NCBI RefSeq assembly: GCF_000758585.1
Contig: NZ_CP009281.1
Coordinates: 5,456,001 to 5,520,000 of the forward strand
Length of the DNA stretch: 64,000 nt
Reading direction: 5' to 3'
Origin: Paenibacillus sp. FSL R5-0345
Lineage (GTDB): Bacteria > Bacillota > Bacilli > Paenibacillales > Paenibacillaceae
The translations under genes were made by a program, and so were the position numbers. The notes under the pieces are model-generated. The model saw only the letters and a list, made by a program, of their open reading frames with translations. It was not told the origin of the DNA and ran no database searches. Positions 16,669 through 25,408 of the stretch are shown here, one piece after another (position 1 is the stretch's first letter; each line of letters begins with the position of its first letter).

Positions 16669-17799
16669 TCAAGTCGTTACTTTGGCATATACACCAAAGA
16701 ACAACATCATCTCTCCGATGATCAGGTAATTAGGTATAAGGAAAAGCAAATCTACTGCGAAAAACACTCCAAGTAAACCTAATAATAACACTAAATGGAA
16801 CATCCCTAATCTTTGCTGTGAACGTCTATATTTATGGAAGACCAACGAAGTAGAGAAGAAGTAGAGCAACACCGACCCAAAAATAAAAAACACCATAAAT
16901 ATATAATCCAGTTGTTCCAGAAATAACAATTGGATCGAAGCAGCGATCATACTCAAGGAGATATAAATAAACAAATGTCCATAAATTATGGTCTGCCCGG
17001 CAGTCTCTATACTCTTGTCCACTTTCTTCTCAACATTATCAAAATATTGCCACCACATCGCAATAATTAATAAGAAAGTTAATAATGCAAATAAAATAGA
17101 TTGCCAGGTCCAGTGGCTGGACTGCAGCACTGCAAGTATACTGACCACTGATTCACCAAGCAGAATGAGCGTGAACAATGAGAAGCGCTCTAATAAATGA
17201 TGAGTGTTTATAGGGCTTTTCACCAAGTATTTCCGACCGATTAAGGGGAGCAAGATGTCTACAGTAATTCCTGCATACAGCACTGCATAACGAACCCAAG
17301 AATCGAAGAAAAGTGATAAAGAAGAGATTACTATACCAATCCAAAATCGACTTCCCAAATACCAGGCAGTGCTCTTTCTATCGTCCTCTTCATTTTTATG
17401 TACCGTAAGATATTGAATGGCTGTCATGGCTCTTAAACCAACATAACCTACTAAGAATGGTACATAATGTTGATCAAAATCAACCGATAAGCTAGCTGTC
17501 ATGATTAATACAAAGAATAATTGTAGAATCAGAAATATTCGGTGTGAAAAAATGTCTTGTCCAAACCTGTTAACAAAAACCGATTGCCCCACCCAAGCCC
17601 ACCAGATCGGAACAAAGATTAAGATAAACTTGGATAAGTATTCAAGTGGAATTGTACCCGTCTCTACATGCAATAAGACATGACTCGCTTTTGAAACTGC
17701 AGCTACAAACAGTAGATCATAAAACAGTTCCAGCCAGGTCACTTTCTTCTCAGCCATTGATGTTGATCTGTGTTCAGTTCCCGATGTGCTCTTATTCAT
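16669..17799 (-). CDS. LtrA-like (low temperature requirement A) membrane protein
   Basis: Integral membrane protein of 376 residues with many predicted helices. The N-terminal signature WLELFYDLLFVAAVSKASH is diagnostic of the LtrA family, named after a Listeria locus needed for growth in the cold; the biochemical function is unknown. Other family features are WWAWVGQSVFVNRF and the late LGESVVSIL. The length is normal. ATG at 17799 follows AAGGGAGC. It lies 43 bases downstream of the ABC permease gene on the same strand, so it might be read from that transcript, but its own ribosome site is good. A terminator follows at 16602-16642. Confidence 0.85.
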   Translation of the reverse strand: MNKSTSGTEHRSTSMAEKKVTWLELFYDLLFVAAVSKASHVLLHVETGTIPLEYLSKFILIFVPIWWAWVGQSVFVNRFGQDIFSHRIFLILQLFFVLIMTASLSVDFDQHYVPFLVGYVGLRAMTAIQYLTVHKNEEDDRKSTAWYLGSRFWIGIVISSLSLFFDSWVRYAVLYAGITVDILLPLIGRKYLVKSPINTHHLLERFSLFTLILLGESVVSILAVLQSSHWTWQSILFALLTFLLIIAMWWQYFDNVEKKVDKSIETAGQTIIYGHLFIYISLSMIAASIQLLFLEQLDYIFMVFFIFGSVLLYFFSTSLVFHKYRRSQQRLGMFHLVLLLGLLGVFFAVDLLFLIPNYLIIGEMMLFFGVYAKVTT

Positions 17800-17842
17800 C
17801 GTTTTGCTCCCTTGGTTTGGATGTGTTGGATCCCTGGCACAG

Positions 17843-18595
17843 TTAATTCCGCCACTTCATAAACTTGTAATCCAGAAAATCAACAAGCAAGAAGAGGACA
17901 AACCCCACCAAGCTGAACAGCATAATTCCCGCATACATTTCCGGATAATCCAGTCTTAACCAAGCATCCATGATGAAAAAGCCCATACCATGCTCGGTAC
18001 CATAAATCTCCGTGAAAAAGAGGACAGATATCGCCGTTCCAAGCGAAATACGAATCGTACTCAGAATGACTGATAGTGCACCCGGCAGTGTCACATGCCA
18101 GAATTTCTGCACTGTACTTGCCCCTATACTCGTTAAGACATCATAGGTATTCTCAGGAATAGCCTTCACACCATCCCTAACCGAAATGATAATCTGGAAC
18201 AAGAGAATCAACATAATCATTAAAATTTTAGATGTTTCACCAAGCCCAAAGAATAACATCACAACCGGAAGCAGAGCAATTTTTGGAACAGGATAGGTTA
18301 AGTAAACCACAGGGTCCAGCAGCTTATTCCAAGTCAGCGAACGTCCCATCAGAAGACCAATGAGCAGCCCAATGATTAACGCAAGCACTACACCTGCAAA
18401 AATTCTGAACAAGCTATACCCCACATTCAAAGCAATATCCTGTGCACCCAAGTGAAACATAGCGTTATACACTGCGAATGGACTAGGCAAAATCGAATGA
18501 TTCATAAGCAAATAGGCAATATACCAAACCACATTCATACAAAAGAACACAAATACCAGTCTTATTATGTGATGAATCCGACTTTTTCTCACCAT
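17843..18595 (-). CDS. ABC transporter permease (SsuC/TauC/ThiX type)
   Basis: Permease of 250 residues with about six transmembrane segments, in the BPD_transp_1 family used by nitrate, sulfonate, taurine and pyrimidine-precursor importers. The cytoplasmic coupling loop reads GASTVQKFWHVTLPGALSVI. The start overlaps the end of the ATPase gene (ATGGTGA), so translation is coupled. It works with the ATPase and the THI5-like lipoprotein encoded just upstream. The substrate is not evident: no sulfonate monooxygenase, thiamine gene or riboswitch lies nearby. Confidence 0.88.
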   Translation of the reverse strand: MVRKSRIHHIIRLVFVFFCMNVVWYIAYLLMNHSILPSPFAVYNAMFHLGAQDIALNVGYSLFRIFAGVVLALIIGLLIGLLMGRSLTWNKLLDPVVYLTYPVPKIALLPVVMLFFGLGETSKILMIMLILLFQIIISVRDGVKAIPENTYDVLTSIGASTVQKFWHVTLPGALSVILSTIRISLGTAISVLFFTEIYGTEHGMGFFIMDAWLRLDYPEMYAGIMLFSLVGFVLFLLVDFLDYKFMKWRN

Positions 18596-19365
18596 ATCTC
18601 CTGCATTACCTTTCTGATTCGCTTAGTCTGCTCAAAGAAATCTACACTGTCCCGCTTATCCTCATGCTTCATATGAAACACCAATTGATTATCGATAATT
18701 TCCGGCATTTCTTCTTTGTTAGATGGCATGACAATAATTTTCTGTCCCAGCAGAATAGCTTCTTCCACATCATGGGTAACAAATAGGGTAGTCGCGGGAT
18801 GCGTCAACCAGTTATCCAAAAAGAGAAGCTGCAGCGTTTCCCGCGTAATCGCATCCAGTGCGGAGAATGGCTCGTCCAGCAGCAAAATGGTGGGCAAAAT
18901 AGCGAATGCTCTAGCGATTGCCACTCTTTGCTGCTGTCCCCCACTGAGAGATAGAGGATAACGATCAGCTAAATCAGAGATTCCCATTGATGAAAGCCAC
19001 TGATTAATCTGGTTCTCCCGTTCTTGCTTGGTGGTGCTCGCAGTATGCGAGATTTTCATTGCGATTTGAATATTATCATGTACAGTCTTCCATGGGAGAA
19101 GCCCATAGTTTTGTGGTACCAGACCGATCAGAGTTTCTTTATCATGCACGGATTCTTCATTAAAAAGTATTTGCCCCTTATAGCTCGGCAGCAAACCTGC
19201 GATCGCCCGTAGTAACGTAGATTTCCCGCTGCCAGAGGGTCCGATGATCGTGTAAATCCCATGCTCTGGCAAAGATAAATCCATCTGTCCTAAGGCCAGT
19301 TGACCCGTCTTGTACTCTACTTTAAGACCCTTAATGACGAGTCCCTTATTTTTTGAATTGGACAT
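18589..19365 (-). CDS. ABC transporter ATP-binding protein (SsuB/TauB type)
   Basis: Cytosolic ATPase subunit of 258 residues. Walker A GPSGSGKST, Q-loop region VPQNYGLLPWKT, signature LSGGQQQR, Walker B ILLLDEPFSALD and the switch histidine VTHD are all intact. Its ATG lies inside the last codons of the lipoprotein gene (20-base overlap), and its stop overlaps the permease start, so the three genes form a tight operon. It energises this importer only; it belongs to a different subfamily from the MsmX-type ATPases used by CUT1 sugar transporters and is unlikely to serve those. Confidence 0.9.
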   Translation of the reverse strand: MSNSKNKGLVIKGLKVEYKTGQLALGQMDLSLPEHGIYTIIGPSGSGKSTLLRAIAGLLPSYKGQILFNEESVHDKETLIGLVPQNYGLLPWKTVHDNIQIAMKISHTASTTKQERENQINQWLSSMGISDLADRYPLSLSGGQQQRVAIARAFAILPTILLLDEPFSALDAITRETLQLLFLDNWLTHPATTLFVTHDVEEAILLGQKIIVMPSNKEEMPEIIDNQLVFHMKHEDKRDSVDFFEQTKRIRKVMQEIW

Positions 19366-20338
19366 CAGAAATCACATCTTCAGCCGAGATATTTTTGCTA
19401 AGCAAACCTTTTTCCCGTGCCCATGCAAATGCAGCTTCTACTTCTTTCACATCCACTTGATTGGCAGGAACATAATCAGGCACCTTAATCTCATCTTTCA
19501 ACGTTTCTGGATAGCCAACTTCTTTGATCACAAGATCGATATATTCGGATTGATCATGAGATTTCATATACGCTACAGCCTCGTCATAAGCAGCATACAT
19601 ATTCCGAATCGCATCTGCCTTAGCATCAATAGCATTTTGTGGGAAAGCCAATACAAATGGATTCACTCCCGCGGTATGCGTGGAGCTAAGCACGCGCAAG
19701 CCTGAGGTTTTACCCATAGTTACAAATGGTTCAGGCAAAATAGCTGCATCCGCCTTATTGTTCTTAAGCAATTCTAAACGGGTAGGGATTTGTGGAACCT
19801 CAGTTACCGTAATATCATCCTCCGTCAAACCCGCTTGTTTCAGCATCATCGCCACCGTATATTGTGTGGAAGTATTTTTGGACAAAATCACGGTTTTGCC
19901 TTTCAGATCCTTCACATCTTGGATGGCGTCATTCCCAGTCAATAAATCGAATTCACCAAAAGTTGTACTAGTGATCTTCACATCCAGCCCAGCTTCATTG
20001 TAGATAGAAATCGCAACTAGATCAGCGCTGATCCCCTCCAGCTTACCAGCTTGAAAAGCGACATCACGATCTTTTGCACTCTTGAACGTTTGAATGTCTA
20101 GGTTCACTCCATGTTTCTTATCAAAGCCTTGCTCATGAGCAATCACAAAAGGAATAGCATCAATAGAAGGCAGTAAGCCAAGCGACAAAGTAACAGGTTC
20201 TTTTGAAGCCTCTGCTGCGTTTCCCTCTGTCGATGTTGTATTCGTGTTATTCTTTGAACCACAACCTACTGCAAGTACAGCAATGACAACGACCATCATC
20301 GACAACATCAACATCTTTTTTAAAGATTTTTTCTTCAT
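19346..20338 (-). CDS. ABC transporter substrate-binding lipoprotein (NMT1/THI5-SsuA-like)
   Basis: Lipoprotein of 330 residues. The signal peptide ends in LAVGC, so Cys is lipid-modified. The mature protein shows the NMT1/THI5-like fold: LGLLPSIDAIPFVIAHEQGF at the N-terminal lobe, KDRDVAFQAGKLEG and LKGKTVILSKNTSTQY, and DAAILPEPFVTMG at the hinge. This family binds sulfonates, nitrate, pyrimidine thiamine precursors and others; the ligand cannot be told from sequence. It is the first gene of the three-gene operon. The 246 bases upstream hold a terminator of the GntR gene and no recognised riboswitch. Confidence 0.88.
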   Translation of the reverse strand: MKKKSLKKMLMLSMMVVVIAVLAVGCGSKNNTNTTSTEGNAAEASKEPVTLSLGLLPSIDAIPFVIAHEQGFDKKHGVNLDIQTFKSAKDRDVAFQAGKLEGISADLVAISIYNEAGLDVKITSTTFGEFDLLTGNDAIQDVKDLKGKTVILSKNTSTQYTVAMMLKQAGLTEDDITVTEVPQIPTRLELLKNNKADAAILPEPFVTMGKTSGLRVLSSTHTAGVNPFVLAFPQNAIDAKADAIRNMYAAYDEAVAYMKSHDQSEYIDLVIKEVGYPETLKDEIKVPDYVPANQVDVKEVEAAFAWAREKGLLSKNISAEDVISDVQFKK

Positions 20339-20524
20339 AAAACTCTCCTACCTCCATTAATCTTTCTATAGTAGACATGCCTCTATTCTTTGCAATCTGC
20401 AAAAGAGCATGCAAAAAGCCCTTAAGCTGTTCCAGGACGCTTCAGGTATTGTAATTTTACATCAGTCATCACAGCTTGTATATTCATAAATTAAAATAGT
20501 TAGATTTATCACATACTAAGATGC

Positions 20525-20580
20525 AAAAAATCCGAACCATCCTGCAAGGAATCTCCCCTGCAAATTGCTCCGGATTTTCG
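20525..20580 (-). terminator. Terminator of the glucosaminate-type operon
   Basis: On the minus strand CGAAAATCCGGAG and TTCGGATTTTTT pair around an inner GCAGGGG...CCTTGC helix, and the stem ends in a T run. It lies immediately after the GntR stop at 20585. Confidence 0.8.
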
Positions 20581-20584
20581 CTAC

Positions 20585-21307
20585 CTACACCTCATAGTTC
20601 ACTACATAATTCTGTAGCTCTGTATTGTAGAAGCCGATACTATACTCAGTTACCTTACCCAGCTCATCATAAGAATAGCGTGTTCGTTTCAGCAAAGGAC
20701 ACTTCTTTTCCAATAGTAGGATCTCCTCTACCTCAGGCGGAGGGACAGCAACAGAAAATTCATCACGTAGCCTCTCAAGGGAAACACTCCGCTCTTCAAG
20801 CAGCTCATACAAGGACTGGGCATTCAAATCAAGTAGATCCAAATCATCCATACCATTTACTAAATAATGCGTGTAATGAACGTATGGATTATCATTGAGA
20901 GTGTATATGCGTTCCAAGCGTAAACAATGTTCGCCGAATAAACGGTACGGTTCACTTCCGACCTCATTAAATACTCGCTCCGCCTTCAGCCATTGCTTCC
21001 GAATTTGGTGCCCTTCATCCACCAGAATTTCTGTGAATTTTTTCCATTTGGACAGCTTGGAGGATGAGGTATTACGGATCACCTTCGTCCCCTTGCCGCT
21101 CCCTTTCTCCAGAAATCCTTCTTGGACAAGCTCCTGAATGGCACCGCGTACTGTGATCTTGCTGACATTGAATTCCTGCTCTAGCTGAGGTTCGGAAGGA
21201 ATATTTAATCCTATAGGATAGACTCCGTGTAGAATCCGATCCTTTATAATATTTGCGATTTGCAAATATAAAGGCTTATCTTTTCGGGACAAACTCAAGA
21301 GGTTCAC
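20585..21307 (-). CDS. GntR/HutC-family transcriptional regulator (wHTH plus UTRA)
   Basis: Repressor-type regulator of 240 residues. The N-terminal winged helix-turn-helix of the GntR family is clear (PLYLQIANIIKDRILHGVYP, IPSEPQLEQEFNVSKITVR). The C-terminal UTRA domain, which binds a sugar or sugar-phosphate effector, follows (LERIYTLNDNPYVHYTHYL, LLKRTRYSYDELG). GTG at 21307 overlaps the kinase stop (TAGTG), so it is the last gene of the five-gene operon. It probably binds the two AACRTTATAATGTT palindromes flanking the operon promoter near 25.3 kb. The effector is inferred to be a pathway sugar acid phosphate. Confidence 0.9.
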   Translation of the reverse strand: MNLLSLSRKDKPLYLQIANIIKDRILHGVYPIGLNIPSEPQLEQEFNVSKITVRGAIQELVQEGFLEKGSGKGTKVIRNTSSSKLSKWKKFTEILVDEGHQIRKQWLKAERVFNEVGSEPYRLFGEHCLRLERIYTLNDNPYVHYTHYLVNGMDDLDLLDLNAQSLYELLEERSVSLERLRDEFSVAVPPPEVEEILLLEKKCPLLKRTRYSYDELGKVTEYSIGFYNTELQNYVVNYEV

Positions 21308-22323
21308 TACCTTTCTACATCGCCTACGGATAGAGTCATAGCTCGAAGGACATCCGCTTCTGAAGCCATGGGAGTGTCGCCCTCGACAGTATGAGCTAGC
21401 ATACTAGCGGTAGCGGCAAACTGTACGGTCTGCTCAGGTGTAAATCCTGTTAGCTCGCCATGCACAATTCCGCTCGTATAGGCATCTCCAGCCCCTATTC
21501 TATCATAGACGAGAAATCTCAGCGTATCCGAAAAGAAGAAGCTCTGATTCTTATAAAGAAAACCACGCAGTGAATGTGAGTTGTCGCCATGAATACTGCG
21601 ATGGGTGCCAGCGATCACCGAGATATCGTACTGCTTCGCAACTACCGGAATAAGTTCGAGCAATTGCTCTTCACGTTCAGCTTGTGCAGTACTCATCCCT
21701 AAGATATGGATCGCGTCCTTCTCATTCATCATTACGATATCGGCCAGCTGCAGCATCTCCTCGTAATGCGGCTTCGCTAGTGAATATCCTTCCGCTCCCC
21801 ACAAGGACGGACGATAGTTGCAATCAAAGATCACTGTTCCACCCTGCTGCTTGACCGCTCTAGCTAAAGATTTCATGTGATGACGCACACTTTCGTTCAT
21901 AGCCAGCGTAATGCCGCAGAAATGGATCACATCGAGACTTCGAGCAATCTCTTCATAATGATATGTTTCCTCAGGAGCCGTGTTGAAGCTGCTCTCCAGA
22001 CGATTGCTGTAAGTCACCTTGCTTGGACGTGCACCAAATCCATTCTCCAAGAAATACAAGCCTAGATATTCTCCTCCTCGCATAACGAAGTTTGAAGAAA
22101 TCCCCAGCTTACGCAAATGCGCCGCAGCGGCTTCCCCCAAAGAAGTATTCGGCAAACGGGAAACCAAAGCACCTTCATGCCCGAAGCGTGCCAGTGCAGA
22201 GCTGACATTAACCCCGGTGCCAGAGAATGAATAGTTTAAGCTGTTTCCTTGTGATAGCAGCTGAACTCCCGGCACCTGCAGACGCATCATCACTTCTCCG
22301 AATGCCCCGATTCGTTTAGGCAT
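21307..22323 (-). CDS. kdgK: PfkB-family sugar kinase, KDG kinase-like
   Basis: Ribokinase/PfkB-family kinase of 338 residues. The N-terminal GEVMMRL and GTGVNVSSALARFG bind the sugar, FDCNYRPSLW is typical of 2-keto-3-deoxygluconate kinases, and DRIGAGDAYTSGI carries the anion hole and catalytic Asp. It should phosphorylate KDG (or a related sugar acid) with ATP to KDPG. Its start overlaps the aldolase gene by eight bases, so the aldolase likely consumes the product. In the enterobacterial glucosaminate pathway phosphorylation is done by a PTS; here a kinase takes that place, which is a notable difference. The exact substrate is inferred. Confidence 0.85.
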   Translation of the reverse strand: MPKRIGAFGEVMMRLQVPGVQLLSQGNSLNYSFSGTGVNVSSALARFGHEGALVSRLPNTSLGEAAAAHLRKLGISSNFVMRGGEYLGLYFLENGFGARPSKVTYSNRLESSFNTAPEETYHYEEIARSLDVIHFCGITLAMNESVRHHMKSLARAVKQQGGTVIFDCNYRPSLWGAEGYSLAKPHYEEMLQLADIVMMNEKDAIHILGMSTAQAEREEQLLELIPVVAKQYDISVIAGTHRSIHGDNSHSLRGFLYKNQSFFFSDTLRFLVYDRIGAGDAYTSGIVHGELTGFTPEQTVQFAATASMLAHTVEGDTPMASEADVLRAMTLSVGDVER

Positions 22324-23071
22324 ATTTATCTGTCAGCCTTTTCATAATTCCAAGTAAATCACGTACATCCTGGATCCGGGTCTGGCCCGATTCTTTATCG
22401 ATAATGGATGAGTAGACATGCGGAATCACTTGTGGCACCCCTGCTTCAAGCGCAATTTCCAATATTGCCTCGAAATTGTCCATATCAATCCCACCGGTAG
22501 GTTCGAGTGCAAACCCTGCCTCAGCACAGGCCTTAGCGACAGAGCGGTATTCCTCTTCACGGCTTAAACCCTCCATCGGGAAATACTTCAGTGCATTACC
22601 ACCCATATCACGAACTAGCGCTATTGCTGATGCTATAGGTACAATCGCCGCTTCACTCTGCGCAGCGCTGAAAGGTCCTGTAGAAATATTCACATAACCA
22701 GCGTGACCGGAAGGGGCGATCATGCTGTTGATCCAGCTGTCCTTCCCGCCAAGATTAGCGCGCGTAGCTCCAACCACCGGGAACACCTGGTTAATATGAC
22801 TCCCCGGATAATGCTTAGCAATCTCGGCTACAATTGCCGCTTGGCGATTATCTCCTGCACCTAAGCCAATCGATACCGCATCTTCAATCTCTTGACCATA
22901 CTGCTTCATGGCTGTTACGGCTTCTTCTGCCGTCTTATAATCCTTAGAGAGCACACCGACCAGCACATATCCTTCCGCCGCTTCATAAATCGCTTTAGCA
23001 TTAGCGATATCTTTTGCGAGTACATTTAATGCGGTGCGGCCCTTATAAAAACGTTGTGAAATCGTCGTCAT
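22316..23071 (-). CDS. dgaF: KDGP aldolase (DgaF-like, EF_0839 family)
   Basis: Protein of 251 residues in the DgaF/EF_0839 family (PF07071), which cleaves 2-dehydro-3-deoxy-6-phosphogluconate to pyruvate and glyceraldehyde-3-phosphate. It is unrelated in detail to the classical Eda family. Recognisable parts are GRTALNVLAKDIANAKAIYE, the GAGDNRQ segment, NISTGPFSAAQSEAAIVPIA, GGNALKYFPMEGL and EPTGGIDMDNFEAI. The length is normal. It overlaps the kinase by eight bases and starts two bases after the stop of the PLP-enzyme gene, in the same order as in other dga-type loci. Function is by family and context. Confidence 0.85.
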   Translation of the reverse strand: MTTISQRFYKGRTALNVLAKDIANAKAIYEAAEGYVLVGVLSKDYKTAEEAVTAMKQYGQEIEDAVSIGLGAGDNRQAAIVAEIAKHYPGSHINQVFPVVGATRANLGGKDSWINSMIAPSGHAGYVNISTGPFSAAQSEAAIVPIASAIALVRDMGGNALKYFPMEGLSREEEYRSVAKACAEAGFALEPTGGIDMDNFEAILEIALEAGVPQVIPHVYSSIIDKESGQTRIQDVRDLLGIMKRLTDKYA

Positions 23072-23072
23072 C

Positions 23073-24176
23073 TTATTGTCCCCCTATTAATTTACGAATA
23101 CTGTCTACAATCACGAGCAGATCATCCCCCAGAAGCGGCCGTGGGTCAATATCGAAATATCCCTGCTTCACTCCATAGTCGCGGGTATAGATCGCAATCT
23201 CGCCTTGCTGCAACCCCTCTACCAATTCCTTCGCCGTAATACCGGCCTGCTGTGGATCCACCTGAACTCGGCCGCGATAGATGGCACGTCCCGCCTCATC
23301 CTGCACAATGGTTACACGAATACCAGGAAGATCATTCAGCACCATCAGTGCCTGCAAAGACGCTTGCTCGATGTCACTTCTGTCTTCCTTCACCATGTAT
23401 TCCTCCAAAGCTTGCAGCAGACCAAAGGTTGTTTCTTTACCCACTTTCATACTGCGTCCTATTCCATACAATTGGACCTTAACCCATTCCACATAACTAC
23501 GTTTACCGGCAATGATTCCGGAAGTAGGCCCTTCAATGGCCTTGGACCCACTATAAATCGCCAGGTCAGAGCATTTCACATATTTACAGAGGTCTTCTTC
23601 CGCTGCAGCATCAACGATTAGCTGCACCCCTTTACGCTTGGCGATCTCCCATGCTTCTTCAACAGACAACATATTTTTCTGCACCGCATGGTGGGACTTC
23701 ACATACAGAATAGCAGCAGTCTGCTCACCAATAGCGTCCTCTATATGTTCAGCCCGGCCTTCATTCGCATAGCCTACCTCAATTAGTTTACCTCCACCTA
23801 GATAGACCATCGTTTCCACCGGAGCTCCGTACTGTACATTATGACCCTTTAGAATGATGATTTCATTGCGCGGAATGACCTCTTGGTGCAGACGTTCACT
23901 GCGGCGGCGGTTACCTTGGGTCACTAGCGCCGCAACGGACAACGCAATACCACTGGAGGCTGAGTTGACGATAATCGCTGCTTCAGCACCGAGAATACGC
24001 GCCGTGTAATCTCCGGCTTTATCTACCAAATCCGCTATTTCTACGTAATTCTGTCCACCTTGCTTCATCGCATTCATCACAGTATCAGTAGGAGCCGACA
24101 CCCCCAGAATGCTCATTCGACCGCTAGCATTAATTACGCGTTTAAGCCCGTATTTCGCATTTAATGAATTCCCCAC
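23073..24176 (-). CDS. dgaE: D-glucosaminate-6-phosphate ammonia-lyase-like PLP enzyme (DgaE/SelA-related)
   Basis: PLP enzyme of 367 residues related to SelA, in the DgaE group that removes ammonia from D-glucosaminate-6-phosphate to give KDGP. Landmarks are YGLKRVINASGRMSILGVSA at the start, the phosphate-binding NSASSGIALSVAALV, the cofactor Asp in IVDAAAEEDL, and the Schiff-base Lys in YSGSKAIEGPTSGI. GTG at 24176 is supported by AAGGAG nine bases upstream, within the end of the amidohydrolase gene, giving a 35-base overlap. It feeds the aldolase encoded next. Specificity for the phosphorylated versus free sugar acid is not certain, because the operon carries its own kinase. Confidence 0.85.
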   Translation of the reverse strand: MGNSLNAKYGLKRVINASGRMSILGVSAPTDTVMNAMKQGGQNYVEIADLVDKAGDYTARILGAEAAIIVNSASSGIALSVAALVTQGNRRRSERLHQEVIPRNEIIILKGHNVQYGAPVETMVYLGGGKLIEVGYANEGRAEHIEDAIGEQTAAILYVKSHHAVQKNMLSVEEAWEIAKRKGVQLIVDAAAEEDLCKYVKCSDLAIYSGSKAIEGPTSGIIAGKRSYVEWVKVQLYGIGRSMKVGKETTFGLLQALEEYMVKEDRSDIEQASLQALMVLNDLPGIRVTIVQDEAGRAIYRGRVQVDPQQAGITAKELVEGLQQGEIAIYTRDYGVKQGYFDIDPRPLLGDDLLVIVDSIRKLIGGQ

Positions 24177-25254
24177 CTATAACCACTCCTTTTGCGTGAA
24201 TTACTTTATCCGCCACTCTTTCTTCCCCTTCAGAATCAATAAGCACAGTAGGTTCATGCTGCAAGGTGAACAGGGTCAGGTTAGCAGGATCACCTACCTG
24301 TATTCGGCCTAGCTCCGGTCTGCCCAGCCATTCTGCCGCATTTGAAGTAACCGCTGCCATAATCTCATCCAGAGCATAGCCCAAACATAGAAACTTGGAA
24401 AGTACATTAGACATGCTAAAGACAGGTCCCTTCATCCGGTTCACTCGATAGATATCCGTGCTAATCGTATTCAGTCCTATGCCGTTACGTTTAGCAGCCT
24501 CAGCTACCTTAAAAGAGAAACTTGCTGTTCCATGCCCCACATCTAGATGAACTCCTCGTTCGATAGCCTCAGTCAGTACTTGAAGCGGCTGACCGTCTGC
24601 AGCAAACAAATTATTCTCTTTTCCGTTGAGATAATGGGTAACAATATCCTTTTGCTGCAAAAGAGGCATAACCTCTCTGATATCTGGCGGTGCTGAACCG
24701 ATATGTACCATTAAGGGCAGCCCTGTCTCCAATGATAGGCTTCGTGCAATATGCAGCGGCTCAATTCCGCTAGGCCCGACAACGCTCTTGCTGATCCTAG
24801 CCTTTAATCCTACGATCATCTTCCCGTAAGTTCGGATAGACTCCAAAACCTTCTCCTTATCAATCCATTCCAAGTTGGATAACTCATCAATTCTTAGTAG
24901 TCCAATCCGCGAGATATTCAAGAACGCCAGCACATTCGTCTTAGCTAGAGATGCGTCCTGAACCAGATCACCTATCCGATCCGCCCCACAGCTACCGGCA
25001 TCTACTAGAGTTGTCACCCCTTGCCGGACACCGATCTCATCAATCTCATCGCCATACGGATCAAATTCGCGAAAAGCATGCACATGCATATCAATCCAAC
25101 CACTGGATACGTATGCACCTGAGCCTTCCCACATCTGCCCCCCACGACCCTCACCTGCCGGAGTGATCTCAGCGATTCTTCCATTCTCGATTACAATGTC
25201 GATCTCTTCTCCGCTAACTCGTTTCACCTGACGGAGCACGTATCTTTCATCCAT
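24142..25254 (-). CDS. Amidohydrolase/deacetylase family enzyme (EF_0837-like)
   Basis: Metal-dependent amidohydrolase of 370 residues. It has the small N-terminal and C-terminal beta-sandwich parts of the superfamily and a barrel with WIDMHVHAF (metal HxH), a likely carbamylated Lys region (VGLKARISKSVVG), the His in LMVHIGSAP, the His in LDVGHGTASF, and the Asp in TISTDIY. It belongs to the EF_0837 group that travels with DgaE/DgaF-like genes and probably removes an acyl group from an amino sugar acid, such as N-acetyl-glucosaminate. I start at the ATG at 25254, six bases after AAAAGGTG. It is the first gene of the operon, directly behind the twin operators. Confidence 0.8.
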   Translation of the reverse strand: MDERYVLRQVKRVSGEEIDIVIENGRIAEITPAGEGRGGQMWEGSGAYVSSGWIDMHVHAFREFDPYGDEIDEIGVRQGVTTLVDAGSCGADRIGDLVQDASLAKTNVLAFLNISRIGLLRIDELSNLEWIDKEKVLESIRTYGKMIVGLKARISKSVVGPSGIEPLHIARSLSLETGLPLMVHIGSAPPDIREVMPLLQQKDIVTHYLNGKENNLFAADGQPLQVLTEAIERGVHLDVGHGTASFSFKVAEAAKRNGIGLNTISTDIYRVNRMKGPVFSMSNVLSKFLCLGYALDEIMAAVTSNAAEWLGRPELGRIQVGDPANLTLFTLQHEPTVLIDSEGEERVADKVIHAKGVVIGGEFIKCEIRA

Positions 25255-25275
25255 TGTTCTCACCTTTTTCCATAT

Positions 25276-25336
25276 AACATTATAATGTTTAAAATACCAC
25301 GAATAGTACAGGAAGTAAATATAACGTTATAATGTT
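25276..25336 (-). promoter_or_regulatory. Operon promoter flanked by twin palindromic operators
   Basis: AACATTATAATGTT (25276-25289) is a perfect palindrome. AACGTTATAATGTT (25323-25336) is a one-mismatch copy 47 bases away. Between them, on the minus strand, TTTACT (25314-25319) and TATTTT (25291-25296) stand 17 bases apart as -35 and -10. The layout fits repression by the GntR/HutC regulator encoded at the end of the operon. Confidence 0.75.
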
Positions 25337-25408
25337 TATGGATAAAAATAGACGGGACTGTCACAAAATTAGAGCAGCCTACTTATGTGAAGAATTCTTT
25401 TTGAGAGT

